A DNA stretch of 64,000 nt from Casuarina equisetifolia (taxonomy: Eukaryota; Streptophyta; Magnoliopsida; Fagales; Casuarinaceae). This document shows positions 34,680 to 45,620 of the stretch, one piece after another. The notes under the pieces are model-generated. The model had not been told where the DNA came from and ran no database searches. It saw only the letters and a list, made by a program, of their open reading frames with translations. The position numbers and the translations under genes were made by a program. The DNA lies in the NCBI GenBank assembly GCA_028551475.1, contig CM052354.1, positions 15,895,258 through 15,959,257 on the forward strand, in the 5' to 3' direction. The first letter of the stretch is position 1, and the number at the start of each line of letters is the position of its first letter.

Positions 34680-35354
34680 TCTCACCCAGTGTAGAAAAGT
34701 TGATGACACATGCAGAAATTCCCTTTTAAAATTTGGAGAAATTCTGCCCTGGTATTGTGCTCGCTAGTATTCTCGCCGGCAATGCTCTGGTGGTCGCCCC
34801 GAATGGAAGAAACCCATTTCGATGCTCAGCCACTCAGAAGAATTAGGGAATCGGCTTTCGTGGAGGTCGGCACGTGGATGTTCAATCAACGCCCAATTGC
34901 CTGAAATTGACACGCAACATTTCTGCCATAGTTGACGGAATCCAATCACCGCCAGAAGTCGGAATCGCACCTCATCTGACTTCTTCTGGCGTTGCTTTTG
35001 ACACCTACGCTCCTATCAAACCGGTATGTCGATCGATGGTGAAAAGGAATCGATCAGAGAGTTTTCTTCCTCTCTACATCTGTTTCCAGTGGCCTTCAGG
35101 GTGGGAAAAGAATGCGCTGATCGATGGCCAATCTCATTTGGCTCCACAGGGAGGTCCATCCAACCCCCCGTCACCGAAGTCGTGCGGGAGAAATTTCTGT
35201 TTCTTCTTCCTTGTGCAATTTTGCCCATAAGCTTCGCCCACTCTGTCCTTCTGGTGCCAAATCTGGCTGCGTGGCCTGCATCCGACTGCATCGTGTCTTT
35301 GATACTTCCGTGCAGTGCCGATTTTGGTCCAATGCCGATTTCCAGCACTCTAAT
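34680..35354. other. GC-richer segment of unknown origin inside the LTR element
   Basis: This 0.7-kb stretch is visibly richer in G+C than its neighbours and is open for more than 100 codons in several frames on both strands (for example minus 35016-35348, plus 34874-35230 and 35026-35370). None resembles a family I know. It may be a second captured gene piece or element leader sequence. Confidence 0.4.
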
Positions 35355-35744
35355 TCAGTTCAAATTGTAGACACAAGCTAGAGAGAGAAGCTGCGGCTTC
35401 TTTTTTGGTAACGCTTGGTTTGATTGGGCCTTGGTTGGACTGCACTCAGAGATGGAGGTGTATTCTGCAACCTTTTTTGACTCGGCTATAGCCTTACCAA
35501 AAGCCTCAAGGTCCTGGAAAAACTTCTTCTTCCAAAAGTCCATGCTACAATCTAGATCATCAATGGACTTTCTCCTAGTATCCATCTTATAAGAGGAACC
35601 TCCCTGATGTCTATGACTCCCAATATGTGCCGAGGAACGTTCACCAACTTTCGTAGCATCCAGGCACACCGCAATACCATTGATTTTGGCATCTAAAGTT
35701 ACGAATAACTGGAGCATTGAGTCATTCAACTCCTTTAGGCTCAT
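35355..35744 (-). CDS. Gag-like leader ORF of the PPR-carrying element
   Basis: A 129-codon frame just downstream of the PBS. It begins MSLKELNDSMLQLFVTLDAK and later has CSMDFWKKKFFQDLEAFGKA. Position (about 100 nt after the PBS) and charged helical character suggest the N-terminus of a Gag-type protein, but there is no zinc knuckle and no recognised domain. Confidence 0.45.
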   Translation of the reverse strand: MSLKELNDSMLQLFVTLDAKINGIAVCLDATKVGERSSAHIGSHRHQGGSSYKMDTRRKSIDDLDCSMDFWKKKFFQDLEAFGKAIAESKKVAEYTSISECSPTKAQSNQALPKKKPQLLSLACVYNLN

Positions 35745-35836
35745 ATTATCCTCAGAATCCTTTCCCTATTCGAGGCCTGGCATCTCTGATACTAGCCAAG
35801 TCCTCTCTCATTGGATCCATTCCGCAGGACAAACCT

Positions 35837-35850
35837 GGCTCTAGATACCA
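35837..35850 (-). promoter_or_regulatory. Primer-binding site of the PPR-carrying element
   Basis: Minus strand TGGTATCTAGAGCC matches the tRNA-iMet PBS with one inserted base and lies 2 nt from the LTR. Confidence 0.75.
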
Positions 35851-35852
35851 CT

Positions 35853-36211
35853 TGCAGCAGTCCAGTTGCCTGAGTTAGGATTTAGAAAGGAATAATCACT
35901 AGACTTTAGCTTGGAAACTTGGCATTAAGCCTAATCTTAAAAGAAATGAATTGGGTGGGATTACTTTGAGGGAATCCGAGACCTCTTTGCTTCTACGCAG
36001 AATTTACTAACAACAAGCTTAACCCTCACTTCAAGTGGCTTGCTTATTTATAACTATTGATAGGCCATTATAAGGAGCCAACTAACTCCTTAACAACTTT
36101 ATTAACAGAATGCTAACTGTATCAACAAACACAACTATGTAATTGACAACTAGACTGCTGACATGTAACTCAAAAGGTGATGTGGCTACTGCAACTTCCT
36201 GGACTGCTGCA
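35853..36211 (-). repeat. 5' LTR (right copy) of the PPR-carrying element
   Basis: Runs from TGCAGCAGTCCAG to CTGGACTGCTGCA, exact 13-bp inverted ends. It pairs with 33148-33512. Confidence 0.9.
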
Positions 36212-36216
36212 AAATG

Positions 36217-38419
36217 TGTTCATTCATTCTAGCTTTTTTTTCTTTGCTCGGGCCAGGAGAAGGAGTATGTTCAAAATGCACTAAGATTAGAACCAAAAAC
36301 TCCTCCCCGCCAAACTAATGCCTCAACCACCATGTTCTAGCAGCACTAGCATAAGAAAGATGCTTCAAAAACTCAGCTTCATTTCTCAAGAAAGGTAGTC
36401 CATTTCCTCTCTTTTTTTCCTGTTCCAGGAAAAAATGAGGGAAGCTTATGATGTTGAAATTCACTTTCCATTTGAGACATTCTGCTTTGAGAACGCAAAG
36501 TACAAAAACTGACCATACTCCATACTCCATAGTTTACATTTTAATTTGATGCTGATACAGGAAGCAATAAGCTTATCTTCTCTGACACTGTTTTATTTGA
36601 TCTTAAAAGTTACCATGTTTCTTAAATTTTTCATATTTATAGGTCTTTTCAGAAATTTGAGAGCATTAGATTTTTACCTTTCATTGTTCTACGTTATTGG
36701 GTTTTATTTGTAGGTTTTCCAAGAAGTTTCACTTTTGGGGTTTTAAGTTGTTAAAGACCAAGTCTACTAGGATTAGGCCTGTACACTGATAAATATGGAT
36801 GGAATTTCTTTCTACCTAAGGATGTTAAAGTGAAGAAAAAGTTCTAACAACAATTACTTTTGATGATTACGCAATGCAATGTCTATCTGAGGTATAAAGT
36901 TTAAAACTAAGTTTAATGCCTAGGTTTCTCTTTCTTTTCTTCTTTCTATTTGTTTTTCCATTTCCATGTTTTGAGTTCCAGCCAATAGTAGATATGGTTT
37001 CTATATATTATTTCTCTAGAATGCAATCCTATAGAACCACAAATCATCCATCACCAAATAGCTCCCAATAATTACAGAAGTCAAAACATCCTTATCAGGT
37101 TAGTGTTCCAGCCCAACAACAACTTAAAAACTTGAGTTTTCCCCTTTGTTTTGCCTTCAAAACTTAATCCAATCCTTTTCTCTTATCAAATCCTCAACTA
37201 CTAATAATTCTAACTCTTTTTCCCACAAGGCCAGATAAACAAGCGAAGGAAGTCTCACTTAGTAACCTGCAATGACAAGATTGGTTAAAAGCAAAAGCTT
37301 ATTTGAGAACACAAGTTTCCCAAATCACGCCCAGTTGGAAATGCAAGAACTTAAAGAAAGTTTGAAACCAGAATCAAAGATATGATAATTGAGGAATGTC
37401 TTGATCAGGTAGCATCAAATCATGAATTACAAGTGGAGAAACTAACCTGGGTTACCATTTTCAACGAGGGTAAAGAGTAAACAAGAAAAAGCTTTGTTAG
37501 TTTATGACTGCATCAATCAACAACAAATTTGTAGACACGATGATGACAGTTTTATAACAAAAGTTAGAAGCAACAGTAGCCTTTTTGGAATCTGAAATAG
37601 TAAATTGAAATGATACAAATCAAGTCTATAAGCTTTGCACTTATACATTGTGTCATTATTATGTAGAGTACTCTCAGACAAGCATGTGGCATGAAGCAAT
37701 ACAGTCAAGATCCACCTATAAGGTAGATATCAAAATAGTCAAAATGCAAATAACATCACGACAACATCTAATTAATCCCTAAAAGTTGATCTTCAACTTT
37801 AATGAACAACAAACATAGATCAAAACAAAATGTAAGAATGTAGAGGAGAAGAGATGGATATCAAACGATCTAATCATCCAAGCCTAATGCACACCCTCAT
37901 TTGATTAAAGTCAAGCAACAAGCAAATTACACAAATCAATCCATCCTCCACAAATACACTAGAGAAATGAACTTCACAATCTATCTCTGGTTTATAAGAG
38001 GGAAAGAGAGAAAAAATAAAAAATAAAAAATAAAAAATAAAAACCTTAATCACGGTATTTCAAGGATATTAACTGGAACATCTTCTCAAGCGTAAGTAAT
38101 TCCAAGCAGCAAGAATTTCAGAAAAATTGCAATTACCGCACCCAATCCACCTGTCGCTCCCAACCCAAAAGAAAAAACAATAAAAGGAAGGGGAAAAAAA
38201 AAAGAGAGGAGAAAGAAGACAAGACTCTAAAGGCGACATCCATGCTTGCGTGTGATTATCCACGTCCATTACAGATCATATCGAACTAAGACACTGAAGA
38301 ACTAACATAAAAGGGTGAAAGATTCAACAACATTTCCTCTTAGTTCCGAAGTCAACAAACAGTTCGTAAAAGGGAAAGAGAAAATAAAAAAACACAAATT
38401 TGCCAACAAAATATGATAG
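36217..38419. other. Non-coding flank between two LTR insertions
   Basis: AT-rich, no convincing ORF. It holds an AAAAAAT heptamer microsatellite (about 38011-38045) and, on the minus strand, possible splice signals (acceptor TTGCAG near 37270, donor-like CAGGTTAG near 37445). It may contain upstream introns or untranslated exons of the hAT-derived gene; this is inference only. Confidence 0.35.
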
Positions 38420-38424
38420 CAAAT

Positions 38425-38788
38425 TGTTAGGAATTGAATCCTAGTCCACAATTAAGGACACAAAAAACCCCAAATGGAAGAACACCTTGTTTATTGATAA
38501 AGAACACAATAACAATAACAGATTAATTAACAATATGAAACTATGAGACTACTGATAAACTATCCCTAATAAAATAATAAAAATCTAAAGCTAGAAGTAA
38601 GGAAAACTACTAATGATGAAATAAGGAATTCTCTTCACCGATGATAGATGCTTATTTTGAAGGCTGAGAATGCCTTATATAGACATCATAGAAATTTACT
38701 TCAACTCAAATTAGAGCGCTAACAAAATTATATTTTATCTTATCATATTTTATCCTATCTTTGGTCTTCTAGAAGCCCAATCCTAACA
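38425..38788 (-). repeat. 3' LTR (left copy)
   Basis: Starts TGTTAGGAATTGAATCC and ends CCAATCCTAACA. A TATATAAGG box lies on the minus strand near 38680. Confidence 0.9.
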
Positions 38789-38949
38789 ATCCTTACTCCT
38801 TCAAATAACCCTAGCCCTTAAGGGTTATTAGGTAAGGCCAAATCCTAACAATCCCCACCCCATCAAATAACAATTGTCCTCAAGGGTTAACCCTTTTTGG
38901 ATTTTTCCTATGACCATTTGACACTTGAGATGATTGTTAAAGAGATTCC

Positions 38950-39420
38950 GATGGTCACCCTTGATGGGTGAAGAATTCTTGACTCTTAGGTAGCCAACCT
39001 TGGTGGGTGAAGGACTCCTTGGTGCAATTCACCTTGCAACTCCATCAGGGTAGGAAGGAAGGCAACTCTTCCACTACTTCTAGTAGTGACTTATCTGTTT
39101 TCTCTAATGGTAACCTTTTTGTCTCCTCCAATAGTAGCTCTACCACCTCCTCAAGTGGTGGCTCCTTTGTCTCATTTGGCCATAGCCATGGTCACCCTCG
39201 GTGAGTGAAGAACTCTTGACTCTCAAGTAGTCGACCTCGGTGAGTGAAGGACTTCTTGGTGCAATTCACCTTGCAACTCCATCAAGGTGGAAAGGAAGGC
39301 AACTCTTCCACAACTTCCAGTAGTGGCTCATCTAACTCCTCCAATGGTAGCTCTACCACCTCTTTGAGTGGTAGCTCCTTTGTCTCATTTGGCCACAGCA
39401 CCTCCACCTCTTCTAACAGT
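38950..39420. repeat. Tandem duplication of about 235 bp at the edge of the Glu-rich array
   Basis: The block around 39003-39190 (GGTGAAGGACT, then GCAATTCACCTTGCAACTCC) recurs at about 39238-39400, and a shorter partial copy precedes it at about 38950-39000. The first copy encodes the same kind of repeat as the main array. Confidence 0.75.
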
Positions 39421-40165
39421 GACTCCTCCATATCTTCTGGTAATAGCTCCTCCACATCTTTTGGTGGTAACTCTTCTACCTCTCCTAACGACGATTCCTC
39501 TACATCTTCTAATGGCAACTCTTTCACCTCTTTTGGCGGCAACTCCTCTACATCTTTTGGTGGCAATTCCTCCACATCTTCTGATGATAGCTCCTCCTTT
39601 TTTGATGGTAGCTCTTCCACCTCTTCTGACAACAAATCCTCCTCCTCCAGCAATAGCTCTACCACCTCTTCAAGTGGTGGCTCCCTTGTCCCATTTGGCC
39701 ATGGCACCTCCACCTCTTCTAGCAACACTCTTCCACATCTTCTAGCGGTAATTCCTCCACCTTCTCTAACAACAACTCCTCCACATCTCTTGATGATAAT
39801 TCTTCTACCTCTCCTAGCAACGGCTCCTCCACATCTTCTGGTAGTAGCTCATCCACCTCTTCTAGTGGCAATTCCTCCACATCTTTTAGTGGTAGCTCCC
39901 CCACCTCTTCTAGCAGCAACTCCTCCACATCTTCTAGTGGTAGCTCTTCCACCTCTTCTGACAACAACTCCTCCACATCTTCTAGCAATAGCTCCTTCAC
40001 CTCTTTTGGCAACAACTCCTCCACATCTTCTGGTGGTAACTCCTCCACCTCTTTTGGTGACGGCTTCTCCACAGCTTCTAGTGGTAATTCTTCCTCGTTT
40101 AGGAGTGGCTCATCCACCTTTTCTAGCAATGAAGCTTCCATCTCCTCTAATGGTTGCTTTGCCAA
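39282..40165 (-). CDS. Glu-rich 8-aa repeat protein segment of the LTR element, two frames
   Basis: On the element strand two 148-codon frames, 39719-40165 and 39282-39728, encode degenerate octamers of the type E-E-V-E-E-L-P-x alternating with E-D-V-E-E-L-L-x, about 36 in total. They join at about 39719-39728 with a frame change, so one indel splits an originally single array. The pattern predicts a very acidic, probably helical protein. The opposite strand is also open (plus 39244-40275), reading Ser/Thr-rich and then Pro/Leu-rich repeats after the same indel; I treat that as antisense. The protein family is unknown; captured host repeat or expanded gag linker are both possible. Confidence 0.55.
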
Positions 40166-40449
40166 TATTAGCTCTCACTTCTGTTGTCCAAAGGAGGCCC
40201 CCATGCTACTTGTGGGCCTTGTTGATTGGGCCCCCAAGATACATGAGGTCCCTAGTAAGTGGACCTATAACCTAGGTTGGACCATGGGGTAGTGGGCCCA
40301 GGCCAAATGGGCCCCCAACCGGTGTGGCCATGAGGCCCCGGTGGTGGAACTAGTGCTCCTTGCACTGGAACCAATAGTGGCAAGCCAACCCATGGAGGGG
40401 GCACGGTCTCAACAACTACTGTCTAGCCCTGGGCACCCTCATGTATTGG

Positions 40450-40900
40450 TCAATGGTAGTAGCCATGGGTAAAAGCACTCGTACGAGTCACATGCACAAG
40501 GGCATACAAGACATGGGGGAATCCATGCCCATGCCCATGCCCATGCCCATGTCTAGCACACACTATGTTAGTAGCCGGCGGAAGAATGTTGAGGCCTAGC
40601 AGAGCACCCCAAGGGGGCTTCGCTTGCAGAACAACACTAGCAAGCACTAGGTTAGCCCTTTGGCCCAATGGGTTAGGGTTTGGAACATGACCCAACCCAG
40701 GTGTGTCATTGTGAGTCGACAACAGCGGCAACACGTGGCACTTTGTATCGCCGACAACATCTGTCTAATCTCATCATAGGATGCGCGTAGACATTTCACT
40801 TCCTCTTGAGTAGATTTTGACAAGGTTTGAAATTTTGGAAGTTGTCCTCCAATGTGGGCATGGTGCCATCTGTTGGTACATTAGCCTTTGCTTTTGCCAT
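40450..40900 (-). pseudogene. Gag-like N-terminal region of the same element
   Basis: An ATG at 40898-40900 on the minus strand, about 60 nt after the PBS, opens MAKAKANVPTDGTMPTLEDN and ends at 40796. The 94-codon frame 40450-40734 continues in another frame and is rich in Pro, Gly and His, including an HGHGHGHG run from a CCATGC microsatellite (40523-40551). No zinc knuckle is seen. Confidence 0.4.
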
Positions 40901-40957
40901 TTCTGGTTTATAAGTTTGTGCCCTTGCTTTTACGCCACTAATGGGCGCTAGATCATT

Positions 40958-40971
40958 GGCCCTAGATACTA
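40958..40971 (-). promoter_or_regulatory. Primer-binding site
   Basis: Minus strand TAGTATCTAGGGCC; one nucleotide separates it from the LTR. It shares the unusual inserted T with the PBS at 35837-35850. Confidence 0.65.
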
Positions 40972-40972
40972 C

Positions 40973-41375
40973 TGTTAGGACTTGAATCCTAGACAAATGC
41001 ACAATTAAGAACACAAGAAACCCCAATTGAAAGAATACCTTGTATATTAATACCAATCCAATAAAGAACAAAATAACAATAACAATAACATATTAACTGA
41101 CCATATGAGGCTACTAATAAACTACTCCTAATAAAGTATAAGAATCTGAAGTTAGAAATAAGGAAAACTACAAATAATAAAATTAAATTAAGAAATTTTC
41201 TTCATTCATGATCAATGATTATTCTAAAGGTTGAGAATACCTTATATAGACATAATAGAAATCTTACTTCAACTCGAATTAGAAATCTAACAAAATAATA
41301 TCTTATCTTATCATATTTTATCCTATCTTTAGTATTCTAAAATCCTAGGATTGGTCTAGAAGCCCAATCCTAACG
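40973..41375 (-). repeat. 5' LTR (right copy)
   Basis: Starts TGTTAGGACTTGAATCC and ends CCCAATCCTAACG. It pairs with 38425-38788; the final A is G here. It is about 40 bp longer than its partner. Confidence 0.9.
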
Positions 41376-41380
41376 CAAAT

Positions 41381-44300
41381 TTCGAATTCAGGTTTCCTCA
41401 TAACCAATCACCGTTCACCATGGCTCGAATGGAACAGGCTTCTTATCGAAGGACAACCAACCTGATAGCCTGCACTATCCGAAACACAGTCATGAAACCA
41501 ACGGGTCAATAAAACCCATGTGGAACAACCCACTGACATCACGAAACAGAACCTCAATACAGATTATGCTTTCCTAAGTGGCTAACCTTGAAACTAATTT
41601 TCCACAATTTTCATCGACAACAACCGAAACCGAGATTAAAAAAATTGCATTACACCAAAACTAGAAACTTCAACCACAAAACAGATAATTTTGGCTCTAA
41701 TTTCATCTACAACTGAAAGTTCAATCTGAAAAAAAAAATCCAACAAATGGGTCATCTCAAATACACAAGCAAGCATCCAACTGCATGAACAAATCTTAAT
41801 TGATAATGAAGCCAAGCTCAATAATGAGAAAAAGGTAAAAACGGTAATCATCCATAAAAAAATTAAAAATTAAAAATCGAAATTGGGTCTCACGGATCCT
41901 GTTGCAGACGCTCGCTATGGAGCTTTGGGGAAAAGTCCGATCGTAGGGTCCGGGAGGGTAGGGTTGGATTGAGAGGCAAACCTGAATAGTGACTGAACCC
42001 GTTGTGGTTGCAAGCGGATATGGGTTGGGTCCGACAAGACTAGACCCAGATTTGCTGGTAATGGTTGTGTGACTTGGGTTGGTCCAGAGAGATATGGTTG
42101 GATTCAATTGAAGCAACTAAGCTTGGATCCGATCTCAGCCGCGGGGTTCATAAAATGGGATGTGGGCTTGGTTTGAATTTGTGAATTGCCCGGAACTTCG
42201 ATTGATTTGTTTCCCTAGCTTATGGGACAACTTCTAAATCATTTTCCTACCCTATCTTTTCTAGACAACACATGTCTTATTTATATAAACAAGGGCTATT
42301 TTTTTTAATTCAAATACAGGACCATTTACCATAGAAATTTAATGCTAGTTTGAATTATAAATTAGTTTTTGATTAAAAATTAATAGAACAAATTTAAAGA
42401 AGCATTTTCCTTGGCGAAGCATTATTGTTGATTCTTGGTTTCAAAATTAGGACATGACCCAATTTTTGCAATTTCGGGTAATTCTGGTGGGTCTTCCTTT
42501 TTTACGATGATTTTCAGCTTTTTGGGATTTTTGAGTTTAGGCTTATGTAGGATTTTTGATTCCTCAAGTACTGTGGATGGATTCAAGCCTAATCTAATTC
42601 AATTCAACCCAATCTAGCCTTATCCGACTAATCAAAAGATAAAAATATTCGTTCAATACATATTTGACTAATGTACAAAGTTGTTACATTAAAAAAACAA
42701 TTCTTGATAAGTGGCAACATCATTTACTTATCTTTGTTATTTTCAAATGCTACATTTATTATTTTCTTAGTTCAAAAAAGATTACATTTAGTGCTCTGTA
42801 AGTTTCAAAAAATCTTTATTCGCCACATTTAATATTGTCTTCTTTTTATATACTCTAACTCTTTATAAATAAAAACAAAGAACTTATTTGTAAACAATTT
42901 AAAATTAAGAAAAAAAACTTAAAGATAAATGTTTGAGATAAGAAAAATTAGATTGTGTAAGAGTTATGAGCATTAGTTAACTTTTGTATAATGGTTGTAA
43001 CCTAAGTATAGTCCATGTACATCAATATAATGACGTATGGACAAGATAAATGGTAGGTGTGAACTTGAGTGAAGGATCGAAGAAGTTAGACCCAAAATTG
43101 GTTCTTGAAAGGTGACTTCTCCCTTGAATGAGAAAGAGAGGTTCGGGGCTCCCTCCTTGAGTTGAGCTATTACTTTGTTCTTGATCATCAATGTGAAAGT
43201 CAAGGTTCACAGTAGGAAGGTCCAAGAAAAGCAAGTTTGTTCCCTTAGGCCGTGAGAGTGGGGAGTGCTAGTGATGTGCTCAGTGCACTTTACATATATT
43301 TATAGAGTAGTTTTCTTTTACAACTCATGCTTTCCTCTTTTTTGGCAATTTGATTCACACTGCCCTTTGTAAGACTAGCATAGCCCCTAACTAAGACATT
43401 CTCAGCTGAGTCGGCACCGGTCCCCGTTCACCCAGCCTCTCGACCCCTTTATTTTTTTATTTTTTACTTTTTTTAATAATGGGAATGGTACCCTCAAAAA
43501 TTTCACTCATCATAATAAAAGTGGGTAGAGTCTTTACATTGTATGGGCCTTACAAGCCTAGCATTACAAGGCCCACCATTTGGCTGTCCTTGAAGGGCTC
43601 TAAAAAGCCTATTCCATATGGGCCATCTAGACTAAAATCTCCAACGGGCCAAATCTGCCTAACCTTACAAGGCCCATCCATTGGTCCATATGGATTAGGC
43701 TTATTCGGCCCTTTTTGTTTTGGGTGAAATTTTTTAATAATACGAGGGTGAGTGATTTGGTCAAGTTTGTTGAAGAAGAACAATCTAAACCTCCTGATCA
43801 CATTGCCAACAAGACCTCACAAGCTGACACCTTAAATAAGGAAATGTCCAGCAAAGCACTTGAGTAGAACGTGCAGAATGACTAAAAGTGATGATGATTG
43901 AGGATAGTAAAAGCATGCCTGTGTGTTAATCAAGTATAAGATCAGAACAAGAACCACCTTACCTTGGTCATTATAGAACCATGTGCAGAAAACACATGAA
44001 ATTGTCTGAGAGCTGATTGCTTGTAGTTTAGTCATCTAGTATTATGTCTTGTTGTCTGTTAATGTTGCGTGCTAAACTGTAGTACCTAGACTGGCCTGAG
44101 TAGTCATTCTGTCCTCCGAAACAACAACTGTAAACTCCATTTAAGTGATGATTTGTAACAAAGAAGAAGTAAGCATAATCGAAAAACACATTTGCTTATG
44201 CTACTACTCACTTTTTCAGTTTATCTTCTAAGTTATGAAACTTAATCATTTTTATCAACATGCGTATCAAGTTATATCTTTTGTTATCCCTTTGTGGAAA

Positions 44301-44930
44301 TCGTTAGGAATGAATATGTTAAATACTTATGACTAGATTGGTGAAACAATATCTCTCGTTTAAACTCATATCCAAATGATGTTCAACAATCTAAATGCAG
44401 CAGCCCGTATAATCCAAGGGACCCATCACTAGTCAAAGAAGAAGCTATTGCTATCATCTCTTATGTGGGTTAAAAAAATTTTGACTCTTGCTCTTCCACT
44501 CCAATCATTTTTTCAAGATCAAGTCACACAAGAGTGACGTTCTATTATGCGTACGTTTAATCTAGACTTAGGAAAAGGATTGACATTTGATGGGCCTTGC
44601 AATAAGCCTGCTTTGTCCCTTGCCAGCAATAGTTATAGAAATAAGGTCTAGCTGTATATATAAGTCCAAACTCTTTTTGAAAGGTAGTTGTTGAACATAA
44701 AATTAGTTAGTGCCAAGATTGTATTTTCCTTTTGACGAAGAAAAAGGATCTAGTTTCTCCTTAATGAAAAAAAAAAACCGCTGACTCCAAAATTCTTGTT
44801 GTTTGCTAATTATGTGTTTAGATTTTCAAGCTCGTAACACATGCCTGCAGATTTCAATTAAATAGTTCCTTCTTTCATGAATAGCTTTTCAAAGAATTCA
44901 TTATCTCCTTCCAAGTACTCCACTCAGTAA
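41381..44930. other. Mostly non-coding; GC-richer island at 41880-42240
   Basis: No convincing gene. About 41880-42240 is richer in G+C and open on the minus strand for 106 codons (41796-42116) without a recognisable domain; it could be a promoter or untranslated first exon of a minus-strand gene. Around 43545-43715 GGGCC/GGCCC-containing motifs recur in both orientations. The rest is AT-rich. Confidence 0.35.
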
Positions 44931-44934
44931 GCAA

Positions 44935-45620
44935 TACGAAAGTGGGTGCACGTTTGGGCACTGAACAGGGTTGTACGGTTGAAAAGGGGCCGGCACTCCT
45001 ATTTCTTGATAGCAGCTCACCTCAGTTGCAATCCTGCTCACCTCTGTTGCATGTCTGGTCTTGCTTTATTATTTCTCTTGGTTCGTATCCATATTCCAGT
45101 TCAAGCTCCCGAGGACACTTGTTCTTCTAGATCCGCTTTATCATCTCACTCTGGAAAAAGAGCTATTAGTAGAAGTAAAGGGCCCGATTCAATAATGCCA
45201 TTTCAGGCCGTAGCTGTCTGATTGATCGACAACAAGCCTACCCATCATCAAAGCAAGCCCAAATCTATGCAAGAAGGCCTAGTAAGGTGGCCCCTCATAT
45301 GAAATGATGCAAAGGTTCCGAATCCATCCGAATAGCTCAGAATATGATATTCCAAGTGGCGTATTCTTACGATTGGAAGTTTCACCGTCGACCAGTGAAC
45401 AGGAAAGGCTCGCTTCGATTCCCTCCCGTAGAGCGATTAACAGTGATTATCTAGCTGTACGGAATCTTTGAAAGAGCTACTCTAATTAGATCAGCGATCG
45501 ATTTCTAGGTATCGTTTTAAACCTAAGTTGTTACTTCTAATTTGGTAAGTCGACCCTCACAAATTATAAATACTAACTTACTAAGAGTTACTCGGATTGA
45601 AGCTACAGCGTAATCAGTTG
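44935..45620. other. Probable mitochondrial DNA insertion (NUMT-like)
   Basis: Base composition jumps to near-equal AT and GC with many CG dinucleotides, unlike the methylation-depleted surroundings. The sequence style (for example CTCCCGTAGAGCGATTAACA near 45424 and GAAAGAGCTACTC near 45470) resembles plant mitochondrial intergenic DNA. Short frames here (44942-45130, 44946-45221) do not match a mitochondrial gene I recognise. The identification rests on composition and general resemblance only. Confidence 0.45.

Larger units (their letters stand above)
33148..36211 (-). mobile_element. Non-autonomous LTR retrotransposon carrying a PPR gene fragment
   Basis: LTRs 33148-33512 and 35853-36211, flanked by a perfect TSD AAATG (33143-33147 and 36212-36216). 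Orientation is minus: a tRNA-iMet-type PBS (TGGTATCTAGAGCC on the minus strand, 35837-35850) adjoins the right LTR, and a purine tract (minus strand of 33513-33525) adjoins the left one. The 2.34-kb interior has no protease, integrase or RT. It holds a short gag-like frame, a GC-richer segment and a PPR-protein fragment, all in element orientation. This is a complete non-autonomous element that acquired host gene sequence. Confidence 0.9.
38425..41375 (-). mobile_element. Non-autonomous LTR retrotransposon with a Glu-rich repeat array
   Basis: LTRs 38425-38788 and 40973-41375 with a perfect TSD CAAAT (38420-38424 and 41376-41380). Orientation is minus: the minus strand of 40958-40971 (TAGTATCTAGGGCC) is a PBS like that of the element at 33148, and a purine tract lies on the minus strand next to 38788. 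The 2.18-kb interior lacks RT, integrase and protease. It contains a Gag-like start, a Pro/Gly/Trp-rich stretch and a 24-bp repeat array. Confidence 0.9.

Noticed and set aside
39244..40275. 343-codon plus-strand frame, Ser/Thr-rich then Pro/Leu-rich, as a wall or secreted protein gene
   Set aside because: It lies antisense to a minus-strand LTR element and its openness follows from the 24-bp repeat lacking stops on either strand; the abrupt change of composition near 39728 is the indel, not a domain boundary.
44942..45221. Two overlapping plus-strand frames as small proteins
   Set aside because: They lie in the mitochondrial-like insert, overlap each other and match no organellar gene I recognise.
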